Translations under genes and position numbers: made by a program | Shown: positions 45,102 to 55,100 of the stretch, piece by piece | Layout of the letters: every line of letters starts with the position of its first letter | Numbering within the stretch: position 1 is the stretch's first letter | Notes under the pieces: model-generated | Databases searched by the model: none | What the model was told of the DNA's origin: nothing | Seen by the model: the letters and a program-made list of their open reading frames with translations, nothing else | From: Artemisia argyi | Taxonomy: Eukaryota > Streptophyta > Magnoliopsida > Asterales > Asteraceae | Direction: 5' to 3' | Assembly: GCA_030686995.1 (NCBI GenBank) | Contig: CM060707.1 | Span: 86,228,472 to 86,292,471, forward strand | DNA length: 64,000 bases

Positions 45102-45467
45102 TTAATTGAAGCCTTTTTCCTGAGTAAAGTGCCCAAGGTCATCCTCAAAAGTGCTCCTGATTTTGTATTCAGGGCCTTCCTCTCCTTCTTTTCTTTTCAC
45201 CAGATTTCCCCAAAGGGTATAATCACCGTTTTGGTAAAAAGGCAAAAGGGAGGGGTCAGCGTAGATGTCATGTCCCGACAAACACGCATGTTCGGTCGTA
45301 GTTTCTCCCCCGCATTCCTCTACCTCGTGCGGGTTCCCAGAGTAGTCGCAGATTAAGTAACGATTTGAAAGTTGTTTAGCTGTTCGCGACCTTGCAAGGT
45401 ATTCCACCCTTTCGTGAATTTTTTTTAGCTGATCTGAGGGTGTTTGTGTGATTTCGGATGTGTTCAT
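45102..45467 (-). pseudogene. Element E gag zinc-knuckle region
   Basis: 121 codons with an altered knuckle, CDYSGNPHEVEEC (about residues 39-51). The usual CX2C spacing has Ser in place of the second Cys. Frames on both sides are broken. Confidence 0.6.
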
Positions 45468-45667
45468 AGTCGAATCGGGTTCATCCCAAGTATCGTCCTG
45501 GTCTTGAGCATATTCCTCAATCCTATTCTACCCTTCCTCGGCACTCAAATTAGCTATTTTCCCTTTTCTTGAATTATTGATTCCGTTCTAGTCGTTTGGG
45601 GAAACATTGTTGTAGAAGATTTGGACCAGAAGCCAAAGTTCGATGCCATGATGGGGAACTTGTCTTA

Positions 45668-46360
45668 TTAAATCCTTGAATCTAATCCATGATTTATGGA
45701 TGGGTTCGTCCTTTCCCTTTCGGAAACGGAGGATCCTATCCCTAAATGCTGAGGTTTTCCCTGCTGGGAAGAATTTTCATAAAACTTGGATATAAGTTGC
45801 TCCCAGGTAAAAATAGACTCGGAGGGAAGTCTATCATACCACTCTTTGGCTTTTTCATAAAGAGTGAAAGGGAAGAATTGTAATTGGGATGTCTTTCTAG
45901 TGGCCCCATCCGTATGGAGGGTGTCCACTATCTTCAAGAAATCCCTTATATGTTGAATTGGGTCATCGGTATGTTGTCCGCGAAACTTGCATACACTTTG
46001 GACAAGCCAAACATCGTTTGCACGCAAGACCTCATCGGTGTGTTCGTTTGGGAAAACAATGGCATTTGAGAAGCTATGAGGATTCGGGGAGGAGTAGTCC
46101 TTAAGGCGCTTAGGGGTGGGAGTTTCGGGGGTGCTCATATCGTTGTTGGATTGGGAGCTAGAGGGTGTAAGGTGATTATCTGAATCTTCTTCAGAAAGGG
46201 CCTCATCAAAGTTGATGGCTATGCTAGATGGTTCAGGTGTTGAGAGAGATTGCTTTAGCTTATGCATTTCCCTTTTAGGTTCTGCATATGGCAAAATGAG
46301 ATTTCTTACGGAACTACGACTCCTAGTGATTCTAAGGTTAGAGAGATCTTCATTTGCCAT
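45668..46360 (-). pseudogene. gag: Element E gag
   Basis: 230 open codons begin MANEDLSNLRITRSRSS at an ATG 170 bases after the LTR. The core gag domain has LVQSVCKFRGQHTDDPIQHI, LKIVDTLHTDGATRKTSQLQ and PFTLYEKAKEWYDRLP (about residues 120-180), which is Retrotrans_gag type. The frame is lost near 45668, where further gag (HGLD) should continue. Gag builds the particle and binds RNA. Confidence 0.8.
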
Positions 46361-46530
46361 GATGGCGGATGGTAAAGGTTACGAACAAAGGAACGAAGAA
46401 ATGAGATAGACTAAAGAAAACCTAAAAATAAAAATAAAACCTTACTAGAAAGGAATCTAGCTAGTAGACCTAATAAAAAGAAATCCTAACCTAGACAATA
46501 ACTATTCCCCGGGCTGCGGCGCCAAAAACT
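46361..46530 (-). other. Element E leader and primer-binding site
   Basis: The PBS reads TGGCGCCGCAGCCCGGGG on the minus strand (46511-46528). The leader between PBS and gag ATG is nearly the same as 1058-1210 of element A (AATAGTTATTGTCTAGG, then the GGTTTTCTTTAGTCTATC block), which ties the two elements together. Confidence 0.8.
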
Positions 46531-47956
46531 TGATACGTGGGAATTTCCCCCTCGCAACAGGTTTTACCTCTCAAGGGATCTCGAGAAGCTTACAACCCCC
46601 ACCAGGCAGTGTACTTGATCATTGTAGTATAGTATAGTGACAAGTACCGGGGGATTGATCGATCAACTCAGGAATAGTGTCGCTAGGATTAGAAAGCCTA
46701 CTAAACTAGGTCTAGAGGTGAGGGATGATTCTTTTTTGTATTTTTATATTTTATGAAAGCAAGTAAAATCTCGGGTTTTGAAGGAGTGGGCGGAATTAGT
46801 TGCTAGTCAACTAACCCAATAAATCTAAAGATACAATCAAAATAAAATAAAAAAAATGAAAATGAAACTATTATACTAATGTGGTGGAAACAATAATGAG
46901 GAAAGTTGTGTTTACTTAGATGTCATTACTCCCCAGATATCTTTTACAGGTTGATTAGCTTGTTACAATTGCATGGATGACGGGTCATATTCCTTAATAC
47001 TAGTCGTAGGGCCGTGTACAATATTCCCTAACTCTATAAGATCCTACTTCACTCCTATGTTGAGCCATTAGAAGCTCCTAACATGGGATCATTAGAATTC
47101 TCTTACGCATTAAATACAACCAAAAATCATAGTACACCTCCGATCATGTTTCTTAAGACGTTCAAGCAAGTTACCAATGGAAGTCTGCCAGTTTTCTGAA
47201 GCCTAACATCAAATACAATCCTCCGTAACAATTACAAAAAAACAATCAACCCATAATCAACATCTAGGTTTCACTGCATCTAAGCAAACACAATGAAAAT
47301 CTAGCCTAGCATGTTAAAGAGAAGACAAGCGAAAGATATAATCACACAACACATAGACATATTGAATGATTTGAATGAATACTTATCTTCAATTGAACAT
47401 GGAAGAATCAAGGGGTTGAAACCCTTGAAAAGCTGTTAAAATTCGTCTTAGGGTTTATTCCCTCAAAGTTGCACACTAAAGAATGAAATTTGGAAAACTA
47501 TATATAGAGTTTACATCTTGACGGCGTCACGTATTAGCTCGTGACGTCGTCAACTCGCCGCCATGATAAAAATCGTATTGCCTAGATCCAATTGTGACGC
47601 CGTCATGTAGGAAATTACTCTGGGCCGTTACTAGTATTTGGACCCTGACGGCCTTGGTGACGCCGTCAGGCCAATAAGCTTGAAAACTCTCTGGGCCATC
47701 ACGTTATAAGTTCCACATCCACCTCTTTTGTAACTCTTGACGCCGTCACGTGTAGAAGCTTGACGCCGTCAGGTACTGTTCCAGCAAGGAATTTTGAGAC
47801 TTTGCCGTTTTCTTCACTTTTATGCTCCAAAAACGTCCAAAATGCTTCCTTTTCCAGATTTCTCTCCAAAAGTACCTAAAAAGCGGTACACTTTTCGCCT
47901 TAAATAATCTCGAATTCGGGCTTAAATGACCCCTTAAATAATCTCGAATTTGGGCT
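46531..47956 (-). repeat. LTR shared by elements F and E
   Basis: On the minus strand it ends ..CACGTATCA at 46531, before the PBS. It contains a TATA box (47499-47508) and the TGACGNCGTCA-type array (47517-47770). The U3 start is scrambled: a 39-base unit with ctcgaattcgggcttaaatg is duplicated around 47905-47975, and the TGATGAGG start is absent. Upstream (higher coordinates) is the interior of F; downstream is the leader of E. Confidence 0.8.
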
Positions 47957-48689
47957 TAAATTCGGGCTTAAAATGACAAAAGGAACGATTTAGGGCAATA
48001 ATTGATCAATCAATTAGACAACTAACTAAGGGTTTAAACATGTAACAATATTGCACTAAAGATGAGAGCATACAAGGAAGGCTAAGGCAATTTGGGTGTA
48101 CATTTGGGGGTGGATTGTAAACAAATTCTTCCTTTAAGTAAAATGCTTAAAGTTAGAAACGAAAAAGATAGGTTCTGAGGGGTGTACTAGGGGTATCGTG
48201 TACTAAAAATGAGTACATCGTAAAGGTGTGGGAAAATTACTTGACCAATGAAGTAAATGTAATTATAATATATGTTTAAAACACGGGTTATCCTAATGCC
48301 TCTTATCATATAGCAAATCCTAACTACACAAATGTAGTCTCACTAGCGGTCTTGGGATGCATCACTAACGCAAGTTATAGAATCTAAATACTACTGATAC
48401 ACTCACAAGCACTAACGATGAATGCTTTTTCCTAAAGATCTAAAGGCGAACCTCATACATTTGGGTGGAAATTTTTGAGTGGTATGGTTTTTGTGCTAGT
48501 CATATAATTCCTATCCATGAGATGCTTATTAAGACTAAAGTTTCACTCCTATATGCTGCAAAAAAATTTAAATTTGGTGTCAAAATTACCCTAACCAGTA
48601 TTCCTCTTAGTTTTATTACACATCTACAATTAAACAAAAAAAAAAAAATTAAGTGAAGTTGTAGTTTCTAAGGTATCCCAATTTACCAC

Positions 48690-48723
48690 CCTTACACTTA
48701 GTCGAACATTGTCCCCAATTTTC
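48690..48723 (-). other. Hairpin plus purine tract in element F
   Basis: Arms GAAAATTG and CAATGTTC (one mismatch) with a GGGA loop are followed by GACTAAGTGTAAGGGTGG. It is the counterpart of 4805-4842. Confidence 0.65.
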
Positions 48724-49501
48724 ATATAAAAGATGTAAAAGCAAAGATAAATGAAAATGAAAGAAATTAATACTCCCCTGATTCGCTTGGTATAGACGAA
48801 ATGGTAACATGGTTAAATCTTTCTCCAAGAGATGAACAATGCAAAGCTTTACTCCTAAAATATAATCATCTTCTTGTCCAATATAACCTGTAATCAACTA
48901 AAAGAACAAACAAGAAACCTTGCGTAAAATCGGCGGTAAACTCTATATAAAAGTAAATCCTAGAAAACAAGTAAAGATATAATGCTTGCAAAATAAATGT
49001 TTGCAGATTCTTGGAGTTTAAAATTTTTAGATTTTACGAAACTTTACAATTCTGGCAGAAAAACAAAACCTGGAAAATTTTTCAGAAAATAACTCCTGAC
49101 GTCGTCAGGTTTTAACCTCTGACGCTGTCAGAAATGACCAAACAGAATTTTTTATATTTTGTTTCCATAAAATTTCTGGAAAAATCCATATTTTAATACC
49201 TGGAATCCTACAAAACATTCACTGTGACTCGATACAAGCGTTTGACTCAAACAAATACTAATATGTATACTAATTTCTAATTGTTATTGTTCATGTTCAA
49301 TCCGTTCTTAGAAACAAATATGATCTTCCCTTACACTTATCTTTTAGCAAAATACCTTTATATTTAATTAAGACGAGGTTAAAAACAAAATAAAACATTT
49401 TCACAATTTTTTTTTTACATGAACAATAAACAATAAGGAAAAGTATACATATGGAAACAAATAAAATCGAATAAACAAACAAATAATGAAAAATAAGCTT
49501 G

Positions 49502-49560
49502 GGTTGCCTCCTAAGAAACGCTTTTCTTTATTTACGAGTCTTGTAGCTAGACTTAAAGTC
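49502..49560 (-). other. Stop-proximal stem-loop pair of element F
   Basis: On the minus strand AAGTCT..AGACTC (one mismatch in the stem) is followed by an AATAAAGAAAAGCG stretch and GGAGGCAACCC, as in element A. Confidence 0.6.
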
Positions 49561-49568
49561 ATACCCTA

Positions 49569-49769
49569 TTACATGACTTCATCCCTTAAGATGACATATC
49601 CGTTGATAGAATTCACATCATCTTTGTGGTAAAGTTTCAATCGTTGGGAATTCACAATTATCTTTCCTCCTTTTCTATCTACAAAGACCGCGGCTCCGGT
49701 TTTGTACAAACTTTTAATTGTAAAGGGTCCATACCATCAAGATTTGAGTTTGTCGGGAGGTAGTTTCAG
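49569..49769 (-). pseudogene. Element F integrase C-terminal fragment
   Basis: Minus-strand reading: LKLPPDKLKS, stop, WYGPFTIKSLYKTGAAVFVD and IIVNSQRLKLYHKDD, ending in TAA at 49569. LKLxPxKLKSxWxGPF is the signature of the gypsy integrase C-terminal domain. No integrase core precedes it. Confidence 0.7.
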
Positions 49770-50225
49770 TCATGAGTGATGCAGAAGCACCATATCTCCT
49801 TCCAGAAACCCGAAAGTATTCCAATCCTGCTGATTGCACTCAATTTCAGCTTCTTCAAAGCCTCTATTTCTACTATTTCCTCCCTCTTTCCCAAACTCTT
49901 GGTAATTTTTAATCCTTGCTTCCCAAGCAAGGATCATTTTCTGAATGTGATTGCTAGGGGCACTAGACTTGGTTGGAGGTTTCTTTCGCATCATACATTT
50001 TCTGATGATATATGGGGTCATGCGAAAGTGAACCCTTCTCGGCCTTGACTTGAATTCAATTATCCCCGTTTCTATTTGATGGTTGCCTGTGCTGTAGCAA
50101 GAAATGGTGCCCCTAGGATTATTGGCATGTAATCATTCTCCCTATCATCAATGATCATGAAGTCAACGGGATACATAAATCCTGCTACATTAATTAATAC
50201 ATCCTCTGCTATTCCTAAAGGATAC
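49770..50225 (-). pseudogene. Element F protease-like fragment and linker
   Basis: Minus-strand reading begins with GIAEDVLINVAGFMYPVDFM and MPIILGAPFLATAQATI, the second half of a retropepsin domain. A stop follows, then IEFKSRPRRVHFRMTPYII and a Lys/Glu-rich linker. The linker runs directly toward the integrase C-terminal fragment, so reverse transcriptase, RNase H and the integrase core are deleted. The first half of the protease is beyond the element H insertion. Confidence 0.65.
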
Positions 50226-50401
50226 GGATGCGTGTTGTGTCACGTGTAGTATAGTGTGATTTTGCCTATTCCAGTTTTAAATTTATATTTAGCCAACTTA
50301 TCCTATAACACACACACTAACGAGCAGTGTACCTAATCAATATGTATATAGTGGTAAGGAGAGTGTCGATCACTAAGAGTGGAACGAATTATCTAGTTAA
50401 T
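50226..50401 (-). repeat. Element H 3' LTR, end part
   Basis: It matches 63023-63200 of the right LTR, including the cacgtgtagtata and gtcgatcactaagag-type blocks. It is cut from the rest by element G at the ttaat target site. Confidence 0.8.
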
Positions 50402-50426
50402 TGATGAGTGTTTGAGCACTCATCAA

Positions 50427-50462
50427 TCCCCCACACTAAACTATTGCTAGTCCCTAGCAATA
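50427..50462 (-). other. Element G terminal hairpin and polypurine tract
   Basis: Arms TATTGCTAG and CTAGCAATA around GGA (50442-50462), then GTTTAGTGTGGGGGATT and the LTR start TGATGAG on the minus strand. Confidence 0.75.
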
Positions 50463-50492
50463 CTGTTTTGAAAACTTGATGGATTTGAAAAA

Positions 50493-50850
50493 CTCTTTAC
50501 CAAAAGCCATCAGTTCTGGAGTAGCCAGGTGTAAGAACTGTGGCACACCTGATAACCGTGTGATTTTGAGCAAACCACCAGCTGTCAACGGATTTGAGTA
50601 GTCTTTACCAAAAGCCGTTTGCTTCTGGACTAGCCAGCTCTTGATGGAATAGTCAACATCTTGGTGAGCTGATTACCAATTATGGATTTTCCACGGCCTT
50701 TACCACAAGCCATAATCTTGCGGGCTAGCCAACTCATTTGTTTTCGGGGAGTTGAGGAACCATACAATTTTGAGCAAATTGCAAGCCGTAAACGAATTTG
50801 AGTTGTCTTTACCAAGAGCCGTTTGCTCCTGGACTAGCCAATCCCTTTTG
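50493..50850 (-). repeat. Four imperfect repeats in element G interior
   Basis: The unit ctttaccaaaagccgtttgc plus tctggactagccag recurs at about 50493, 50601, 50696 and 50812 (spacing 95-118 bases), with variable sequence between. It lies between the two hairpin-polypurine modules and has no ORF. Confidence 0.75.
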
Positions 50851-50988
50851 TCGGTTAGACAAGGCGGACTGATTACCACAAAAATTTTGAAGCACCAGTG
50901 AAAAATTTTTAAATTTTTTGAGTTTTGGCTAAAAACAGGGGTATATAATAGTAAAATGTGATAAAATTCGCTATAATAGCGAATACCC

Positions 50989-51022
50989 CCCACACTTAGC
51001 ATGAATATTGTCCTCAATATTC
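50989..51022 (-). other. Internal hairpin plus purine tract of element G
   Basis: Perfect arms GAATATTG and CAATATTC with AGGA loop (51003-51022), then ATGCTAAGTGTGGGGGG on the minus strand. A further perfect hairpin (arms ATTCGCTA/TAGCGAAT, 50966-50985) follows directly. Confidence 0.75.
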
Positions 51023-51142
51023 AAAATCCCGGCTATTATGCTGACATTTTGAACGTAAAAGGGCAACATTACAAGCTAAGCGTGGAAAAACCATTTTGTT
51101 TTTCACTCTTGTAACCATAGCATGGGGGACTCCCCCACCCTT

Positions 51143-51201
51143 AGGGTGAAAACCCTATAAGCGTGCTACTGTTTTTGTTTACCGAGTCGCTAGCTTGACT
51201 C
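51143..51201 (-). other. Stop-proximal stem-loop pair of element G
   Basis: GAGTC-AAGCTAGC-GACTC (51184-51201) begins eleven bases after the ORF stop. AGGG-TTTTCA-CCCT (51143-51156) follows, with GGGGGACTCCCCC beyond. The order equals that in A, F and H although the sequences differ. Confidence 0.6.
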
Positions 51202-51211
51202 GACCCCTAAT

Positions 51212-52090
51212 TCATTTGTCATTGGGGAAGCATGATGTGGAAGAAACAATCTCAATCAGACTTTCATTCAAGATGTTTGGACAAACATTTGAAGCACGTG
51301 AAAGTTCCACACCGATGAGATAAGTACCCGGCTCAAGATAATGATACATGAAAATGCCGGGATCAAATATAGTGTCTTCATTCCCGAAGGAATGAAGAAC
51401 AGGAGAAGTCACCCTGTAGGTGAAGAAGGGAAGAAAGATCTTGATGACAATCAAGATTAATTCATCATCATCAGAAAGATAATTCATGATTGGTGTATCA
51501 TGAATCTCATCAGTAAAGCTCATATGATCTAGACAAATTATGGGTGGGAGGGTTGGGATTTTTATATCAATCAAATTCTCATGGTTGAGAATATTTCCCT
51601 CCGGAAAACAAAGATCAATTTTGTCTAGATCAAAGTAAAAATTATCATACTCTGGTGGAGGTATGATACGAGTGAGTTCATTGGAGAACTCCTCAAAGGT
51701 AAATAAATCATATTCGGGGAGAGAAATTTGAGAATGAGAAGTGGTATTGCCACTAATCTTCTCTCCCATATGATCAAAGGTAAAGGCTTCAAACTCCGGA
51801 ATAGGATCGTCGGAGACAATGTCACTATCCTTTATGGGGAGAGGAGATGAAATAGGTTTCATTTTGAAAGCCTCGATTTTAGAAATGAGGAGATCGACAT
51901 TCAATAATGTTGCACGAAGTGCTTCATCCTTGATTTCAGTGTCAATCTCGTCATTCTCTTCTTCTAAGCTGACTAGCTCAGAAGGTAATTCTTCCATATA
52001 AACGATGTCCTCACAAGATAACGAATTGTCATCAGTGGAATCGGAGAACATCTCATCATGATTAGATGGGAAGAATAGAGGAGGAGGAAT
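51212..52090 (-). CDS. Acidic retroelement protein of element G (about 290 aa)
   Basis: An open frame of 316 codons runs 52162-51212; its first ATG lies in the LTR/PBS, so a start at MCDIPPPLFF (about 52097) or MFSDSTDDN (about 52052) is more likely. The product is strongly acidic (runs such as STDDNSLSCEDIVYMEELP and EEENDEIDTEIKDE), with many Pro/Phe/Tyr in the second half (RIIPPPEYDNFYFDLDKIDL) and a C-terminal block with HSFGNEDTIFDPGIF. It matches a type that I recall in predicted Asteraceae retroelement proteins. It has no known domain; it is the only ORF of the element and lies directly after the PBS, where gag would be expected. Confidence 0.6.
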   Translation of the reverse strand: MPPPLFFPSNHDEMFSDSTDDNSLSCEDIVYMEELPSELVSLEEENDEIDTEIKDEALRATLLNVDLLISKIEAFKMKPISSPLPIKDSDIVSDDPIPEFEAFTFDHMGEKISGNTTSHSQISLPEYDLFTFEEFSNELTRIIPPPEYDNFYFDLDKIDLCFPEGNILNHENLIDIKIPTLPPIICLDHMSFTDEIHDTPIMNYLSDDDELILIVIKIFLPFFTYRVTSPVLHSFGNEDTIFDPGIFMYHYLEPGTYLIGVELSRASNVCPNILNESLIEIVSSTSCFPNDK

Positions 52091-52120
52091 ATCACACATA
52101 TGGTCAAAAGTCCCCTGTGA

Positions 52121-52139
52121 CTCTCCGGCAGCGGCGCCA
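52121..52139 (-). other. Element G primer-binding site
   Basis: TGGCGCCGCTGCCGGAGAG on the minus strand, five bases after the LTR end (..CAATCA). It is closer to the tRNA-Asp acceptor complement than the site in A and E. Confidence 0.7.
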
Positions 52140-52145
52140 AAAGTT

Positions 52146-55100
52146 GATTGAGCCCAAACCACTTAACTTATATTGACCAAGGAATTGTCAACAAAGTCAA
52201 ATAGCCTAGATCAATGCTCCGCGGAAGTGTAAGGTTTCCCCGGGTCGTAATGTCCCGACGAGGTGTGAATTGTTAACAAACGGTTTCGTGATCGGGTGAA
52301 TTTGGATAGGAAAAGGGTTTGTGATGAATTACACTAAGGAATCTACAAGATAATAGCTTAAATAAGCTATATAAACAAGACTGGAAAGTTTGAAAACCCA
52401 GAAACGTTTAAAACTTAAAAACGCGTACGTTCAGTTTTAAGTAACGCGAACGTACAAAATAAAACGCGAGTTTTAACAAAATAAAATACTTACAAAAGTG
52501 AAAATCACATTTTTACAATCCTAATAATAAAAGAAACTTTTTAGAAAATTAAAATTACTTTTTACACTATTTAATTATTTAATATTAAATAAAAACTATT
52601 TAATACTTATTATTAATACTTAAATAACTAGAATACAATATAATATTATTTAAATACTAAAAAGGTGAAAATAAAATTCCTAAAATTATAAAATAACTAA
52701 AAATAAGTTTTAAAATTAAAAATAAGTCTTTTTGTCTTTTTGTGAATTTTTTATTAATTAATTACTAATTAATTACTAATTATCTAATTAACTATTTTAA
52801 ATTAAGAAAAATACTAAATGAACAGTAAAAATTATAAGAAAATTTCTAAAATTATTTTACATTATATAAAAGCTATAAAAAATATAAAAACTTGATTTTA
52901 CTTAATAAAAACTAATTATGCTATTTTAAACTAATTATTAATTAATAATTAATAAAACTAAGATTAAATATAATAAATACCAAATGATGAAATAAAAATC
53001 TGATAAAATTATTATAACTACTTTAACTTAAGAGGAAATTAAGAAAAATATAAAAAAGCTAAGTTCTTAATAAAAATATAAAAATGAAAATTAAAATTAC
53101 ATAAAATTAAATAGAAACTATCACTTAAAAATTACTTTTGATTTTCTGGATTTTTCTTTTTGGAAACTTAATTTACAACTAAAAACATTAACTTTTTATA
53201 AAGACAACTTTTATGGAACTTAAAATTAAGCTAATTATGAAAGAAAAAGCCACACAGTTGACTTTGGTCAACTGTGGAGAGAAATAAGCAAAAATGGACC
53301 TAAGTGGGACCCACTATGGTGAAATCTGGTCCAAATCAGTTAATTGAGCATGTGTAAGCAAGAAAAAGCAATTTGTACCCATAGAATAAGCTATAAGCTA
53401 CAAAATAAGCTCTAAGAAACTTGTGTGAATTCAGAAACTGGGACAAGTTTTAGGTGTTGATTCAGGCGGGGCCCAGGGAGATTGAGGTCAACCAAATAGT
53501 CAATAGATGATCCCTACTAGGAGGGGGGTTGAAAGGTGCAAGGAGGATGAGCTGGGGCCCACTGGGTTGGTCAGAAAACCACCACCAAGTGGTGGTGGTG
53601 TGTCTGCTGAGACAGAGCAGAGGTCAGCCCTGCAGCTCACTTTGGAGAGCTGTGGGGCCCACCACAAAAATGGTAAAAATGAAAGGGCTATGAAAAATGG
53701 GAGAAGAGCTGGTAAACTATCATTCCTAAAAATTTCAAATTCTAAAACCTAACACAAAATTCATAAATAAGCTTGGAATTTTAGGAAAAATCTGAAATAA
53801 GCACATTTGACTTTTCATGCAACTTTGCTATTTTGACTTTATTGAGATTAAAACCTAATCTAATGACTGAAAAACATGTAATAGGATAAAATAAGACTAT
53901 ATTAAACTAAATCAACAACTTGGATAATGATTTGAAGGTTTTGCTAATCTAAAATCCTAACAGATGGGCAGATATGGTCTCACACATTAAACTTTTGACT
54001 TTCTATTGTGGACTTGCAAACTTAATGCTTGTTATGGCTTATTTATCACCTCAGCAGTATGTGTGAACCAGTTAGACACCAAGAAAACAACAAGATCATA
54101 GGTGAACCCCTTATTCCAAACACTACCTTAAGAAACTATTATGACAGGTTATTGATGAAACAGATTAAATAAGGCTATGAAACTGAAAATATGAGCTTAA
54201 ATTAGTCCTCGGTAAACACAAATAAGCAGAAACACCACTTTTGAGCACCACACAGTTGAATGCAAGGATTATGAGAAGTGACTTACAATTTTCCAAACTG
54301 AGAATCCAAGGTGTAAAGGGTCCAAAATTACAACCTAAAGCCTCCCCTGAGACACTAAAACCAGAACAACCCACCATTCCACCATTCTCCAAATATTTTC
54401 CTTCTTCCTCACTGATTTTTGCTTTTCTTTATATCTTACTTTTTTTTTCTTTTCTTTTTCTGAGTACTTTGATAATCAAAACTTCAAAAAGCTTCTAAAG
54501 AGTTTGAATAAGTTTCTGAGATCAAATGGAATGCAAGTAAAGGTACTGAGTCACACTTGCAGAAATTAAGAAAAAACTTAAGTAAGGAATTGAAATTAAC
54601 TTGAAAACTGAGTGATAATTAAATTACTTTGAAGAAATTGTATTACATAGAAAAAGTAAACATAAAACATTCAGATTACATGGAAGCTGAATTTTACACT
54701 GGGAATTAAAAAGCTACATGTTAACTACTACTACATTACTAAAACTAAAAAAAATTAACTAACTACTTCCCTGCTTCTTTATCTTCACTTAAATAGATCA
54801 GTGTGAGTCCCACATATTTTCCCACTTCTATTTAGAACCATTGGATGAGATCTTAGTGATCATGGCCATTGAATGGATTTGGCGGGAAAACAGGTTGAGT
54901 GGGATTGGTGAGGATATTTTAATGAGGAGGGGGGTGGGTTGGTGTTGGCAGATAAGAGTATTAATGAAAAGGTGAAGTTGGTGAGAATTTGGGAGGAGGG
55001 GGGAGACAAACACCCTGGTAATTAGGGTGAGGTTAGGGACGGGTGAACAGTGAACGGGGGTAATATTTAAACGGGATGGTGGTTGGGCCGTGTGTTGGGC

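Larger units (their letters stand above)
41326..46360 (-). mobile_element. Element E: Athila/Tat-type Ty3/gypsy gag-pol, decayed, 3' end lost
   Basis: On the minus strand gag, zinc-knuckle region, protease, reverse transcriptase, RNase H and integrase follow in gypsy order. The element begins downstream of an LTR (46531-47956) and PBS and ends abruptly at the integrase C-terminus, where a host-gene copy is joined. No 3' LTR, env-like ORF or polypurine tract remains. Many stops interrupt pol. Confidence 0.9.
47957..50225 (-). mobile_element. Element F: 3' interior of a family-A-related element
   Basis: 49560 down to about 48018 matches, inverted, the element A interior from the stop-proximal stem-loops to about 5541. 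There the sequence jumps into LTR sequence, so about 950 bases, including the terminal polypurine tract and LTR start, are lost. Coding remnants are at 49569-50225. At 50225/50226 it is cut by the LTR of element H. Confidence 0.7.

Noticed and set aside
53507..53752. 81-residue ORF in the G LTR
   Set aside because: There is no recognisable sequence and it lies on the strand opposite to the element within a non-coding LTR.
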